From Oscillospiraceae bacterium (lineage in GTDB: Bacteria; Bacillota_A; Clostridia; Oscillospirales; Oscillospiraceae), in assembly GCA_016302015.1 (NCBI GenBank), contig JAEDOJ010000020.1, positions 1 to 13,961 on the forward strand: a DNA stretch of 13,961 nt, in the 5' to 3' direction. The notes below the pieces were generated by a model, which searched no databases, was not told where the DNA came from, and saw only the letters and a program-made list of their open reading frames with translations. Made by a program: the position numbers and the translations under genes. Below are positions 13,271-13,961 of the stretch, piece by piece. Numbering within the stretch: position 1 is the stretch's first letter; each line of letters begins with the position of its first letter.

Positions 13271-13961
13271 TTTGCGTCATACCAGCTTTCTCCCATTTTC
13301 GCCTCGGCGATCAGCGGCACCGCCAGAGACGCCGCCTGCTCCATCGCCGCCGTCACAAGCTCCATAACCGCCGGTGCTTCATAGGCGGGACATTCCACGA
13401 TCAGCTCGTCGTGTACCTGCAAGACCAGTCTGGCCTGCAGCTTCTGATTTTCCAGCTCCCGGAACACCCGAACCATGGCCAGCTTCATAATATCCGCCGC
13501 CGTCCCCTGTATGGGGGTGTTCAGGGCGATACGCTCCGCCCCGCTGCGGATGTTGAAATTGCTGCTGTGAATTTCGGGGATATTTCTCCGTCTTCCGTAG
13601 ATCGTTTCCACATGGCCCTGAGCTCTGGCGGTTTCCACAATGTTTTTCATATACGTGCGGACGCCGCTGTATTTGGTCAGATAGTTGTCAATATATTCCC
13701 TGGCTTCCCGCCGGGTAACCCCAATATCCTGCGCCAGAGAAAATTCGGAAATTCCGTAGACAATGCCGAAGTTCACCGCTTTGGCATGGCGGCGCATCAG
13801 GGGCGTCACCGCTTCCGGCGGAACGTTGAAGACCTGAGAGGCTGTGACGGTGTGGATGTCCTCCCCGGACAGGAACGCCGCCTGCATCTGGGCGTCATTT
13901 GCCACATGGGCAAGGACTCTCAGCTCGATCTGAGAATAGTCCGCGTCCACGAGAACCCAGC
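13267..13961 (-). CDS. polA: DNA polymerase I, C-terminal part (5' end outside window)
   Basis: The last 230 residues of the family A polymerase domain are present. Motif A is DADYSQIELRVLAH, at the right edge. The O helix, motif B, reads RRHAKAVNFGIVYG, with the Arg, Lys, Phe and Tyr-Gly that bind the incoming nucleotide. Motif C is LQVHDELIVE, with the second catalytic Asp. QGTAADIMKLAM, conserved in polymerase I, precedes motif C. The frame runs unbroken off the window: codons for Trp-Val-Leu-Val precede motif A, so the GTG at 13950 is internal and not a start. A whole PolA would be about 850-900 residues. Pol I fills gaps in repair and removes Okazaki primers. Whether the N-terminal nuclease domains are present cannot be seen. 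It is the first visible gene of the polA-rimI-tsaD unit. Confidence 0.96.
   Translation of the reverse strand, partial: WVLVDADYSQIELRVLAHVANDAQMQAAFLSGEDIHTVTASQVFNVPPEAVTPLMRRHAKAVNFGIVYGISEFSLAQDIGVTRREAREYIDNYLTKYSGVRTYMKNIVETARAQGHVETIYGRRRNIPEIHSSNFNIRSGAERIALNTPIQGTAADIMKLAMVRVFRELENQKLQARLVLQVHDELIVECPAYEAPAVMELVTAAMEQAASLAVPLIAEAKMGESWYDAK

Overview
The window looks like ordinary chromosomal DNA of a Gram-positive, low-oxygen Clostridia-type bacterium. My best guess is an Oscillospiraceae/Ruminococcaceae-like gut organism. The reasons are the rather high GC for a Firmicute, strong GGAGG-type ribosome binding sites before almost every gene, sigma-A-type promoters with 17-bp spacers, a DUF1292 (YrzB) gene, RuvX, a FeoA/FeoB pair, paired half-size TauE/SafE genes, and a secreted protein with repeated Cys-x-x-Cys-Gly modules of the kind common in gut Clostridia. 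The taxonomic call is an inference from gene style, not a match.

Layout from left to right. (1) 1-2380, minus: the first 793 residues of a large secreted surface protein, cut by the left edge. (2) 2381-2716: a divergent intergenic region with two well-formed promoters. (3) 2717-3130, plus: ruvX. (4) 3106-3836, minus: two half-length TauE/SafE (TSUP) membrane proteins joined by an ATGA overlap; the second overlaps the 3' end of ruvX by 25 bp. (5) 3952-4560, plus: a protein with two SSB-like OB folds, ending in a strong hairpin shared with the convergent gene. (6) 4609-6994, minus: a DnaQ-type exonuclease with a zinc ribbon, mutY, and the DUF1292 gene, which has its own promoter. (7) 7120-9336, plus: a YbhJ-like aconitase-family hydratase, with promoter and terminator. 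(8) 9375-11431, minus: feoA-feoB, behind a 389-bp AT-rich leader region. (9) 11821-13961, minus: polA (3' end only), rimI and tsaD, tightly packed as one operon with a terminator.

DNA maintenance is the main theme: RuvX, the SSB-like protein, the exonuclease, MutY and Pol I all act on DNA. tsaD makes the t6A modification of ANN-decoding tRNAs and rimI acetylates a ribosomal protein. feoAB imports ferrous iron, which would feed the 4Fe-4S clusters predicted in MutY and the hydratase.

I see no mobile element, CRISPR array, phage gene, tRNA or rRNA. No undescribed multi-gene system stands out. The items most worth a second look are a hairpin that would sequester the feoA ribosome binding site, a possible iron box in the same leader, the tandem-OB protein, the split TSUP pair with a TTG start, and the modular secreted protein.
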